From contig CDRNVI010000066.1 of the NCBI GenBank assembly GCA_977017575.1, positions 186,001 to 250,000 on the forward strand: a DNA stretch of 64,000 bases. Reading direction: 5' to 3'. The DNA is from Paramoeba atlantica (Eukaryota; Discosea). Both the position numbers and the translations under genes were made by a program. A model generated the notes under the pieces. It had not been told where the DNA came from. It searched no databases and worked only from the letters and a program-made list of their open reading frames with translations. This document shows positions 9,671 to 17,551 of the stretch, piece after piece. Every line of letters starts with the position of its first letter. The stretch's first letter is position 1.

Positions 9671-10527
9671 ATTTATCCCCCCCCTATTTGGTGTTTAGTA
9701 GAATTGGGCAAAATTAAACACTAGATAGGGAGAGAGATAAGATCAATGAAAAAGACGTGAAAAATTGATAAAAAAGGAAAACAATGAACGAAAAAAAACG
9801 TTGATGCCGAAACTACTCTCGAAAATTTTCGAAACGAACCAGCTGATGGTTCACCTACAACTACCTTGTTTTTTACCTCTCGTTTATTAGTTTAGTGAAA
9901 CGTTTTTAATTCTGACACTCCACGCGAGCGTTTGCATTGTCCTACTTTAAAAATTGTAATTTGAGTTCTATTTCTGTTCTCCGCGCTTCGGCCTCCATGA
10001 AATCCCCCACACTCTTAGTTCCACGCTTTTCAAGAGTTCTAACCTTTTGTTTAGTCTTGCAGAGTTTGTTACGCAGCCTCTTGATAAATTGTATTCTTGG
10101 CATTGATTTGTTTCTCCAAGGACTTCAATTGTTCGTCACTTGGATCTGAAATTAATTGTGGAACGGGTGCTTCCTTTTCAGGGGATAAAGAATCAAGGCT
10201 GGTATCGTCATCAGCTCCGCACGATACATCGGAGTTAAGACCCTTTATTCCCCCTACCGCTTCTAAAGGCTTTGCGTCTAACCCAAGCGACAATGGTCCA
10301 TTTCCTTGCGCTTCGGCACTATTTTTCCGGTGTTCTATGGTAATCTGAGTATGCCTGAAAAACAATTAACTAAAAACAAGTCTTGCAGCTCTTTCAAGGT
10401 TGGTCCCATTTTTCGTAAACGGGGTTGTACAAAAAAAATTTGCGGCGCCAATTTCTACGAAGCTTTGAAATTAGACACTAAATAGGGCGGGCAAGGTACT
10501 AAATAGTAAATAGGGGGGACGGTAATA
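9666..10527. mobile_element. TIR element G (about 0.86 kb) with a minus-strand coding remnant
   Basis: The left end (TTTATCCCCCCCCTATTTG then GTGTTTAGTA) and the inverted right end (ACCGTCCCCCCTATTTAC then TATTTAGTA) are clearly related. Both then continue into a second, weaker match ending in AACACTAG/TTAGTGTC. Unlike its neighbours it contains a protein-like minus-strand frame. Boundaries are accurate to a few bases only. Confidence 0.6.
9937..10365 (-). pseudogene. Coiled-coil coding remnant inside element G
   Basis: A minus-strand frame from 10365 to 10069 has no ATG. It is immediately preceded by a pyrimidine-rich stretch and CAG (TTAATTGTTTTTCAG), like a 3' splice site. Residues near its end (DEQLKSLEKQINAKNTIYQ) look helical. 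A +1 frame change after GCTGCG continues it as KQKVRTLEKRGTKSVGDF then MEAEARRTEIELKLQFLK, also coiled-coil-like, before a stop near 9947. Upstream, MGPTLKELQDL is a candidate first exon, which would imply a very short intron of about 23 bases. I read it as a decayed or spliced transposon protein; the family is unknown. Confidence 0.4.
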
Positions 10528-10563
10528 TAAATAAATTTTTATTTATAAATTCTTATTTTCGTT

Positions 10564-10903
10564 GTACAGTGCGGGGCTTTAATACGGGACGGGCTAATTA
10601 AGGGACACCCCCCATCAGGGCCAAAGTGTCCCGTAATTAACCGTCCCTTAATTCTCCATTTTGTTTTCTAAGGATCTACTATACCTTTTTCTTTCAATTA
10701 TCTTCCTTTATTTACCTTCTTTTTGCTCAGGTTTCTTACAAATACATTTTTATGTGTGCCTGATAACTTGCGCGCTCTGTTACTTGGGCGCTACAATCGT
10801 AGTTCTTTTGTCCCATTCCAAAGGTGTATGACCCCACCCCTATATTGTCCCTTAAATACCCGCCTCGTAAGTAACCCGTCCCGTAATAACACCACGCACT
10901 GTA
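10564..10903. mobile_element. Short TIR element H (340 bp)
   Basis: Left TACAGTGCGGGGCTTTAATA then CGGGACGGG, and right CCCGTCCCGTAATAACACCA then CGCACTGTA, are inverted copies. A further match, TTAAGGGACA, lies inside each. The ends TA|CAGTGCG resemble Tc1/mariner termini after a TA target. The interior has inverted GGGACACCCC-type units and no gene. Confidence 0.75.
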
Positions 10904-11742
10904 ATTTTTATACTCTTTTAGATACTTTTTATACTTTTTAGATCTACTCGACACTTGAGTTGAGTAGATCTAAAAAACTATAAAATTGAGCATTGAAAAA
11001 TAGCGCAGCATTGCAGGAAGTATAAAAAGTCTGGGTCAAGTGACATAAAAATGCACCCCAAAAAAGGTATTTTTTGAGTACTGGTTTTCAATACCCCATG
11101 TATGCCAAATGGTAAAATAATAGATTTTAAGATATTGCACGCCATTAGTCGTCGTCAGGGGGCACGTTGCCCAGGATTAATAAAGAAGTTCAATCGACGC
11201 TTGCTCCCATCTGCCAATCATTTTAACAAATTTTATAACAAAATCTGCCCCGAGGTGCAGTGAAGTGAAGGATACCGGGTTCTTGAAAACGCTGCCCCCC
11301 TCAGGAGGTTGTGCCTCCTTTGGCAAGTTGCCATCTTCCATCAAGGGTGGCACGCCAGGCTCCTCACAGGCGGTTTAGTGAGAAATTTTTCATTGAGCTC
11401 ATAGTTCAAATAATAATTTATGGGTCATACCAATCAGGGGCTGCGGGTGAGGCCCAGGGCGAGATCACGTGAGATCACGCGAGATCAGTGAGATGACGCG
11501 AGATCTTTCGATAGCGAATTTGGATCGGGAGGGTGGTTGGACGACCTCAAAAAGAGATCGCGTGAGATCATACTCGCGGCCCCTCAAATGTAAAGTGGAT
11601 TGGACAAATCTAAAGCGGGTCGAATAAATCTAAGGTGGTTCAAAAAAATCTAAGCTGTATCGAATTTCTGACTGACTGAAAGACATGGCACGAGTAAAAA
11701 TCTGTCTCAGGGGCAATCGCGTGTTTTACACTGGGTCGTATA
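10904..11742. repeat. Noncoding spacer with short tandem repeats
   Basis: Contains a tandem run of GAGATCACG-type 10-mers (about 11461-11504) and three loose copies of a roughly 20-base AAATCTAA-containing unit (about 11593-11652). No gene was recognised. Confidence 0.5.
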
Positions 11743-12693
11743 TTAAGCCTGATTATGAAAAGTCGTTCTCAATTTTTGAAAGATGGACATTGTAAGGGCG
11801 GCATTCGGAGCCGAAAATAACACCCGAGCATACCAGCCGCGATATAATCTTTTGAATCCTTCTTCATGCATCACTGATAGAAGGGCATTGAAAATTCCTG
11901 AATATTTGAACTTAAACTGGTGTGAAAGTACTACTTGTCCGCGGCCATCTAGAAGATGGGTTCTCTGAATTTGTAGCCGAATCTTGATAACATCCAAAGG
12001 ACAAGTGATTCCCGATGCTAACGCATTCGCTACCAAAGCACTTCTCATGTTTGATGCAAAACTCTTACACGCGTCATCATTCGTAAAAAGGGTTTGCAAC
12101 GTCTCGTAAAATGCAAAATAAAGAGCTGAAGTTGGTGCGTAGCAAAGTAAAGTTGACCAATATCCTCTATAAAGACCGACGATGCCCTCTGCCTTGATGC
12201 ACGTACAGAGAGCGTTCCACGAGCCCCGGTAGCCGTATTTCGTGTCGCGTGTTTGACACTGTAGCCTTTCCTTAAGAACATCAACAGGTACCCATAATAC
12301 ACAACTAATCGCTTCAGCAAAACATCCGCTTGCGAGTGAGATCGCAAAGGCGTTGGCATAATGTATCTGGTATACAAACCGGGATGATTGCAGATTACAA
12401 TCAGTATGTGAATACTCCAAAAGAGTTCGACGGCATATTTCGTAGGTTGACAAGTACAAGCATACACCCGGAGCACTCCCACAAACTGCGATACCAAAGC
12501 CACGGTAAAAGCCCTTCAAGCCTTCCTCTTGCCAAAGTCTATGTATCATTTGAGATAATGTAAACGAAGAAACTTGGCATGACATACTTCGCGCTTTAAT
12601 TGTATCGAACGGATGAAGAGGAATCACAGCTAAAATACCGGATAACGCGGAGGCAACGACATCGGAACTGAAAGATACTTCGTTGTTATTCAT
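11743..12693 (-). CDS. Mitochondrial carrier family protein
   Basis: The 316-residue protein has the three-fold carrier layout, six membrane helices in all. The signature Px[DE]xx[KR]x[RK] occurs once per repeat: PLHPFDTIKAR (near residue 26), VPVDVLKERLQ (near 135) and CPLDVIKIRLQ (near 230). Each is followed by a GLKGFYRG- or GFKRLYRG-type helix end. These proteins exchange metabolites or ions across the inner mitochondrial membrane. The second and third repeats resemble the yeast Mme1/YMR166C group, but the substrate contact residues were not assessed. Length and ATG start are normal for the family. Confidence 0.9.
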   Translation of the reverse strand: MNNNEVSFSSDVVASALSGILAVIPLHPFDTIKARSMSCQVSSFTLSQMIHRLWQEEGLKGFYRGFGIAVCGSAPGVCLYLSTYEICRRTLLEYSHTDCNLQSSRFVYQIHYANAFAISLASGCFAEAISCVLWVPVDVLKERLQCQTRDTKYGYRGSWNALCTCIKAEGIVGLYRGYWSTLLCYAPTSALYFAFYETLQTLFTNDDACKSFASNMRSALVANALASGITCPLDVIKIRLQIQRTHLLDGRGQVVLSHQFKFKYSGIFNALLSVMHEEGFKRLYRGWYARVLFSAPNAALTMSIFQKLRTTFHNQA

Positions 12694-12997
12694 GGTGCAG
12701 CCGCGAGATCTCTGTCTTGTATTCCAACGTTACTCGGAGTAACGTTGGATGGAAGTAACTCCCATATGTATGAGCTTCGTTTATAGTATGATGAGTTGTG
12801 TTGTAGCACTTTTAGCGGGAACTTGTTTCCCCGTCATTCATTTTCAATGTCAGAAAAGTATCAACAAAAACATGGGAGTTAAAAAAATCACTACGACTGC
12901 GTTGTACGCCCTTGACTAAAAAAAACAAGTGCGATATGCAGAGGAACGCAAGAAAGAAAAACAAATAAAAAAAAGTTCGAATAGAAAGAATTTGACG
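12694..12997. other. Noncoding spacer
   Basis: Spacer between two minus-strand genes, with the inverted pair AACGTTACTCGGAGTAACGTT near 12724-12745. That may be a local hairpin; otherwise nothing was seen. Confidence 0.5.
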
Positions 12998-14218
12998 CTA
13001 AGCAGGCCCGTTCTCGACTCTGGGAGGTGGCGGCAAACACGCAGAGGTGGAGAGTCCTTCAGTAAGCTTCCACGCACAGACTGCAGCCGCAACCTTCACT
13101 CGTACGTCAGACTCGCGAATATCATGAAAACCTTTGACCGAGCCCTGTTGCTTCGTGTTAAAATTCTCCTCCAAGTGACTAAGTCGCAACATTTCATTAG
13201 TTGAAAGAAGTGAGCCGTTCGTAAACAGCACCGCAAGAGGGAGAATCAAAGATGCGGTATATTGCACCAGAATACAAAGAGAAACTGCCTGAAATGAATT
13301 AAGATCCAGCTCACGCAACACGCCTTGCACCTTAGACATAGTCCCTGGCGAAATATTCGGATACCGCAGCTTTTCAACCCGAGGGAGGGTAGCGACTTCA
13401 AAGGTGCGTTCAAACCAGTCATGAATCGGTGCGAAACAGCGATCTTGCTCTTCTTCTAATGGAGAGCACCTGAAAAATGTGTTGTCGCTGCGTAGGAAGC
13501 CGGCAATATAGTCCACACGTGGGGCTATCCCACCGGGTCCGACATGATACATTGCAGCGGAGGCTATGTCCGTCAGAGGCATCAATGTTTTGTCCAACAC
13601 GTCTTGCTGAGTAGCCCACTCTCGAGCAACTGCAAAGGCGTAATCCTTTGTCGGTAGCAATAAATTTACTTTCGGAGTTGTCTCAAATGCCTTAACAAAG
13701 CGACCATCCACCTGTACACCATGAAAAGAACTGCTATGATTCCCTAGCTCTTCCTGAGATGTATTTTTGTGAGTGATAGGAACAACGGAGACCGATTTCC
13801 AAAAGATTTTTGCGGCAACTCCACCTGACTGAGTACTATCCTTCGTGGAGATATCCATTTGAAACAGATTGTCTTGGTTGAGTATGCGCTCTTCTCTTTC
13901 CGTCCGTTGAAGCGTCTCGCGTTCCACTTTACTGAATTGTTGGGGTGTAAGCTTTGACAAAATATCCGGGAAAACCGCTTGTGAATTCGTACTACCCGCT
14001 TCTGTCACTTGCGGCACTGCTTTTAGACCGTTTCTAATCTTTTCTGCTGCGGCAAGTATATTCGTAGCTCGTGTGGGGGAACTTTTTTCAGAGGCTAGAG
14101 ACACTGGTGAAATACTGGATTTCGTCGTACAATACGGTCGCAGAATATGACAATAATCGTATTTTACAGGTGCAAGGGTAGACAAACACCTTAAGGGCTT
14201 GGTCGAATAAAATTTCAT
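12998..14218 (-). CDS. ATP12-like F1-ATPase assembly chaperone
   Basis: The first ATG in frame is at 14218 (MKFYSTKPLRCLSTL). It gives a basic, Ser/Thr-rich leader suited to mitochondrial import. The ATP12 fold starts near residue 145 with FWKSVSVVPI, then VQVDGRFVKAF, NLLLPTKDYAFAVAREWATQ and LMPLTDIASAAM, all typical of the family. ATP12 binds the alpha subunit of F1 during ATP synthase assembly in the matrix. At about 406 residues it is longer than the usual 290-330, with an extra segment of about 100 residues between leader and domain. No intron is visible. Confidence 0.85.
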   Translation of the reverse strand: MKFYSTKPLRCLSTLAPVKYDYCHILRPYCTTKSSISPVSLASEKSSPTRATNILAAAEKIRNGLKAVPQVTEAGSTNSQAVFPDILSKLTPQQFSKVERETLQRTEREERILNQDNLFQMDISTKDSTQSGGVAAKIFWKSVSVVPITHKNTSQEELGNHSSSFHGVQVDGRFVKAFETTPKVNLLLPTKDYAFAVAREWATQQDVLDKTLMPLTDIASAAMYHVGPGGIAPRVDYIAGFLRSDNTFFRCSPLEEEQDRCFAPIHDWFERTFEVATLPRVEKLRYPNISPGTMSKVQGVLRELDLNSFQAVSLCILVQYTASLILPLAVLFTNGSLLSTNEMLRLSHLEENFNTKQQGSVKGFHDIRESDVRVKVAAAVCAWKLTEGLSTSACLPPPPRVENGPA

Positions 14219-14737
14219 GGCAAAGAGTTCGGTAAAGTAAAAGGAAATAGCTACATTTCTTAAATTCTTCTCTTGAGGCGTGACCAAATACAGACTCTTT
14301 CAAACTCCAATTATTCAACCAATAAGAACTCTAAATATTGCTTGACAAGTCTGAGACAACGTTTCGTGAATCTTAAACTTGCATGCAAATTTCCCGTGCA
14401 AACCGGGCAAATTATTTCTGTTTTTGCTTCATGCGATTGCTGATGCACTTTCATAAGCATTTTAATGCCTTTGACAACTTACTAAAGACAAGAAAGAACA
14501 GAGCACAGGTGTTGACTATCTGATAAACTGCGACTACATATTGGCGAAACAGTGAGAAAACACAACAGTGCGAGTGACATACATACATGGTAGCTAAATA
14601 CCAAAAACATCATACTTGAGAATCTCGTGTGAGAAAAACGGTGAAGCCCTGATCTCCTATCTCCAGTCCTCCGATCCAATGGCACAGCGTTATCCGGGGG
14701 CCCTTCCTCCGAGACCCCTTTACATCGACCGTGAAAT
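14219..14737. other. Noncoding spacer
   Basis: About 520 bases between the RS-repeat gene's stop and ATP12's start. Apart from the gene flanks I see nothing. Confidence 0.5.
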
Positions 14738-16621
14738 CTAGTCCTCAGAAAGTCCTCTTCCCCTCCCTCTCCCCCTTCCACCTCCCTTTCCCCTTTTCCC
14801 TCCGCGGGCCTGTCGACTCTCCGCGTGATGTCGTTTCCCGCGACCACGCGCGTCGGCACCACCCTTTCTCCAGGGGCTTCGGGAATCTCTCTCCCCCCTC
14901 CACTCCCCCCTTGGAGGTGACAACCCCCATCCTCGAGGTCGGCTTCTCCTCCTCCCCCTCGTCTCCTCCCGATCCTCCCATGGTGGACAAGGTCTTTCCC
15001 TATGGCTATAAGAGTCGACACTACCCTGTCTCTTGGGACTACGGGAATCCCCCCTCCCCTTTGGAGGTGAAGGCCACCCCCATCCTCGAGGTGGACTCCT
15101 TCCCCCTCTTCTTTCCCATCCCCTTCCCCTCTCCTCCTGATCCTCCCACGGAGGACACTGTCGTTCCCGAGGAACACGCGAGTCAACACTTTCCCTTCTC
15201 CGGGGACTTCGGAAATCCCTTCCCGCCCTTCGGGGTGAGCACAAGCCCCATCCTCGAGGTGGGCTTCTCTCCCCCCTTGGAGGTGAAGGCGGCCCCCATC
15301 CTTGTGGTGGGCTTCTTCGCGGTGGGCTTCTCTCCTCCCTTGGAGGTGAAGGCGGTCCCCATCCTCGAGGTGGGCTTCTTCGTGGTGGGCTTCTCTCCCC
15401 CCTTGGAGGTGAAGGCGGCCCCCATCCTCGTGGTGGGCTTCTTCGCCGTGGGCTTCTCTCCCCCCTTGGAGGGGAAGGCGGCCCCCATCCTCGGGGTGGG
15501 CTTCTTCGTGGTGGGCTTCTCTCCCCCCTTGGAGGTGAAGGCGGACCCCATCCTCGGGGTGGACTTCTCTCCCCCCTTGGAGGGGAAGACAACCTCCACC
15601 CTCGAGGGGGGCTCCTTCCCCCTCTCCCTCTTCCCCTTCGTCTTCCCCCTCCTCTCCCTCCCCCCCTCCCCTCTCTCTCCTCCTCCCACAAAGGACCCCC
15701 ACACGCCTCCCCGGGCGCACACCTCCATCGGTGGTTCACGAACTCCATCACGTGTAGCGGTCGCTCCCTCCCGTGGAACGCACACCGTACCCGGTCACAG
15801 TCCCGTATGAGAAGATCCCTGCCTCCCCTACTACCGGATCTGTCACGGGATTGGACAATGGTGAAGTACACAGAAGGATGGTGAGAAGTGGGGGGGTGGA
15901 AGGGAGAGAGGGTTCTTCCTCTTGTTTCCCTACTTGGACTTCGATTTCCGCTTCTACCTCTTCCTGTTCTGTTATCCGAAGGGAAGGGATGAGACGGGGA
16001 GAAACGCGGGGAGTGTCGGGAAGGAAGGGGGTCCCTGTGCGAATCGTTGGGTCGGGGTATGTATCGTGTAGATGGGTTCGTGTAACATTGTGGAGAGGAG
16101 AGGGATGGGTTTCGTCGGGGTTCAAAGTCGGGGTGCTCTGGGTGCTTGTGGGTAGCGCTGGATGTACGGGGTGAGGAAGGAGTTGATGGGGGGTTGGGCG
16201 CACAGATTGGGGAACGTTCAATAGATGTGGTGGGGAGGGGAGGGGAAATACCGGAAGAAATGGCACAAGGGTTGTCAAGGGTGCAGGTGTAGACAGAGCC
16301 GTAGGGTGTGGATTGGAGCTGGAGGTCGTGAACGGGTCGTGGTATGTGGTGGGCGGAGCACAGAATGGTGTCGAGGAGATTGGGTGGGGAAGGTTGAGTA
16401 TGGGTGGTGGTGTTAGTGGTTTCGGATTTTAGCTTTTCTGGCTCCGCAGGTGTCTCCTCGCGGTAACAGTGGTGTTCGGGGAGACAACGCAGTCGACCGG
16501 TACCCTCGGGGTCGTGGAGGCGATCGGTGGAGCGGATGCGTCCGTGTATGAAACAATATTTGAACATCAAGAGTAAAATACAGAAGATGAGTGCCTCTTT
16601 GTCAAAAGAAAAAGAATCCAT
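14738..16621 (-). CDS. Arg/Ser/Pro-repeat protein with two CHCC motifs
   Basis: I do not recognise a named gene. The ATG at 16621 (MDSFSFDK) is preferred; one at 16681 is also in frame. Residues 23-52 and about 280-306 hold two copies of a C-x2-HGR-xR-x(14-16)-RC-x5-C pattern (CFIHGRIR...RCLPEHHC; CAFHGRER...RCAPGEAC), a likely small zinc-binding fold. Between them lies Pro/Ser/Thr-rich sequence. After the second copy comes a Gly/Arg block, then at least eight units of about 16 residues, RSPPRGWGPPSPPRGE, alternating with shorter RSPPR units. An RS/RGG-type tail suggests RNA binding or splicing, by inference. Residues 10-20 are hydrophobic. Confidence 0.6.
   Translation of the reverse strand: MDSFSFDKEALIFCILLLMFKYCFIHGRIRSTDRLHDPEGTGRLRCLPEHHCYREETPAEPEKLKSETTNTTTHTQPSPPNLLDTILCSAHHIPRPVHDLQLQSTPYGSVYTCTLDNPCAISSGISPPLPTTSIERSPICAPNPPSTPSSPRTSSATHKHPEHPDFEPRRNPSLSSPQCYTNPSTRYIPRPNDSHRDPLPSRHSPRFSPSHPFPSDNRTGRGRSGNRSPSRETRGRTLSPFHPPTSHHPSVYFTIVQSRDRSGSRGGRDLLIRDCDRVRCAFHGRERPLHVMEFVNHRWRCAPGEACGGPLWEEEREGRGGGRGGGRRRGRGRGGRSPPRGWRLSSPPRGERSPPRGWGPPSPPRGERSPPRRSPPRGWGPPSPPRGERSPRRRSPPRGWGPPSPPRGERSPPRRSPPRGWGPPSPPREERSPPRRSPPQGWGPPSPPRGERSPPRGWGLCSPRRAGRDFRSPRRRESVDSRVPRERQCPPWEDQEERGRGWERRGGRSPPRGWGWPSPPKGRGDSRSPKRQGSVDSYSHRERPCPPWEDREETRGRRRSRPRGWGLSPPRGEWRGERDSRSPWRKGGADARGRGKRHHAESRQARGGKRGKGGGRGRGRGRGLSED
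14890..15610. repeat. Coding tandem repeat (about 48 bp and longer units)
   Basis: Imperfect direct repeats, seen on the plus strand as TCTCCCCCCTTGGAGGTGAA followed by GGCGGCCCCCATCCTCG. Spacing is a multiple of three, so the minus-strand frame stays open, as do two other frames. They encode the RSPPRGWG repeats of the surrounding gene. Confidence 0.85.
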
Positions 16622-16785
16622 AGTTACACAATGTGTCTTTACGCGTAATTTTAATATATGATTATTTTTAAGAGCTTTCATAAACAGTATCAGAGTGGAG
16701 ATCTAGTACAATATGTTTCTTATCACTTGGTGAAGTACATGCTTTATTGCCTACTTTACTTGCAGCTCATCTTACATAGTTCGTC

Positions 16786-17424
16786 TTATTTTTTCTTGCT
16801 CTTCTTCTCGGTCTTCTTCAAATAGAATTGAAGCTCTGTACCCTCCAGGAGTTGTCCATCCGAACGTCCAACTTGACCAGGACGCGAAGTGATCTTTGCA
16901 AGCACACGACCAACGCGAAATTGGTGTTCCAATGTCTTGTCCAGATGAACAGCGCGCTTGGAGTGTTGGGACAGGACACGTTGACGAGACTTCGGGAGAG
17001 ATGCGGCCTCCTCCTTGTGAGTGGCATCCTTACTCTCTCCTTCGCTCTTCTTCTTACCCAGGTGTACCCCGTAGAACTTGAAGTACCAGTCTCGAAATGG
17101 GGCGGCATCAACAGAGACGACGCAACCCTTCACGAGGGTCTTTGTTCGGATGAGCTCATTAGACGTCGCGTTGTAGACCACGTCAAGAATTTTGCATCGC
17201 CTGGTGATAGTTTCGGAACCCCACGCGAAGTTCCCTTCGTGAAGTCGCAGGGCTCGAAACTTTGTGTTTCCTCCTCGAACCCGTACTTTACGGACACGAG
17301 TTTCGGGTAGCAGACGAGTGTTTGCCGGTAGTCGAGCAAGTTCGTACTTCTTCTTCTTGCGGTGGACCGACATTTTTCCTCCGGAAACACGTCTCTTGTG
17401 GAGACGAGAGCGTGTAAGGCCCAT
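16786..17424 (-). CDS. RPS8: 40S ribosomal protein eS8
   Basis: The 212-residue protein is recognisable throughout: MGLTRSRLHKRR, GGNTKFRALRLHEGNFAWGS, DVVYNATSNELIRTKTLVKG and the C-terminal ITSRPGQVGRSDGQLLEG then TELQFYLKK. It is a structural protein of the small subunit. RSRLHKR, LPANTRL and VDAAPF are features I associate with kinetoplastid eS8 rather than with animals, plants or fungi. Just upstream of the ATG the coding strand reads TTTCTTTTCTTGTATTTTTT then CTTAG, a pyrimidine tract and AG nine bases before the ATG, like a (trans-)splice acceptor. The tail is Lys-rich. Confidence 0.97.
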   Translation of the reverse strand: MGLTRSRLHKRRVSGGKMSVHRKKKKYELARLPANTRLLPETRVRKVRVRGGNTKFRALRLHEGNFAWGSETITRRCKILDVVYNATSNELIRTKTLVKGCVVSVDAAPFRDWYFKFYGVHLGKKKSEGESKDATHKEEAASLPKSRQRVLSQHSKRAVHLDKTLEHQFRVGRVLAKITSRPGQVGRSDGQLLEGTELQFYLKKTEKKSKKK

Positions 17425-17551
17425 GTGAAGCTAAGAAAAAATACAAGAAAAGAAACTCTAAATAGTTTTCAATCCGTTTTATTTGTTCATTTACAGTATT
17501 CAAGCATTTGTGTTGAAAAACGTGAAATGTGGTGAAACAAAGAGACACATA

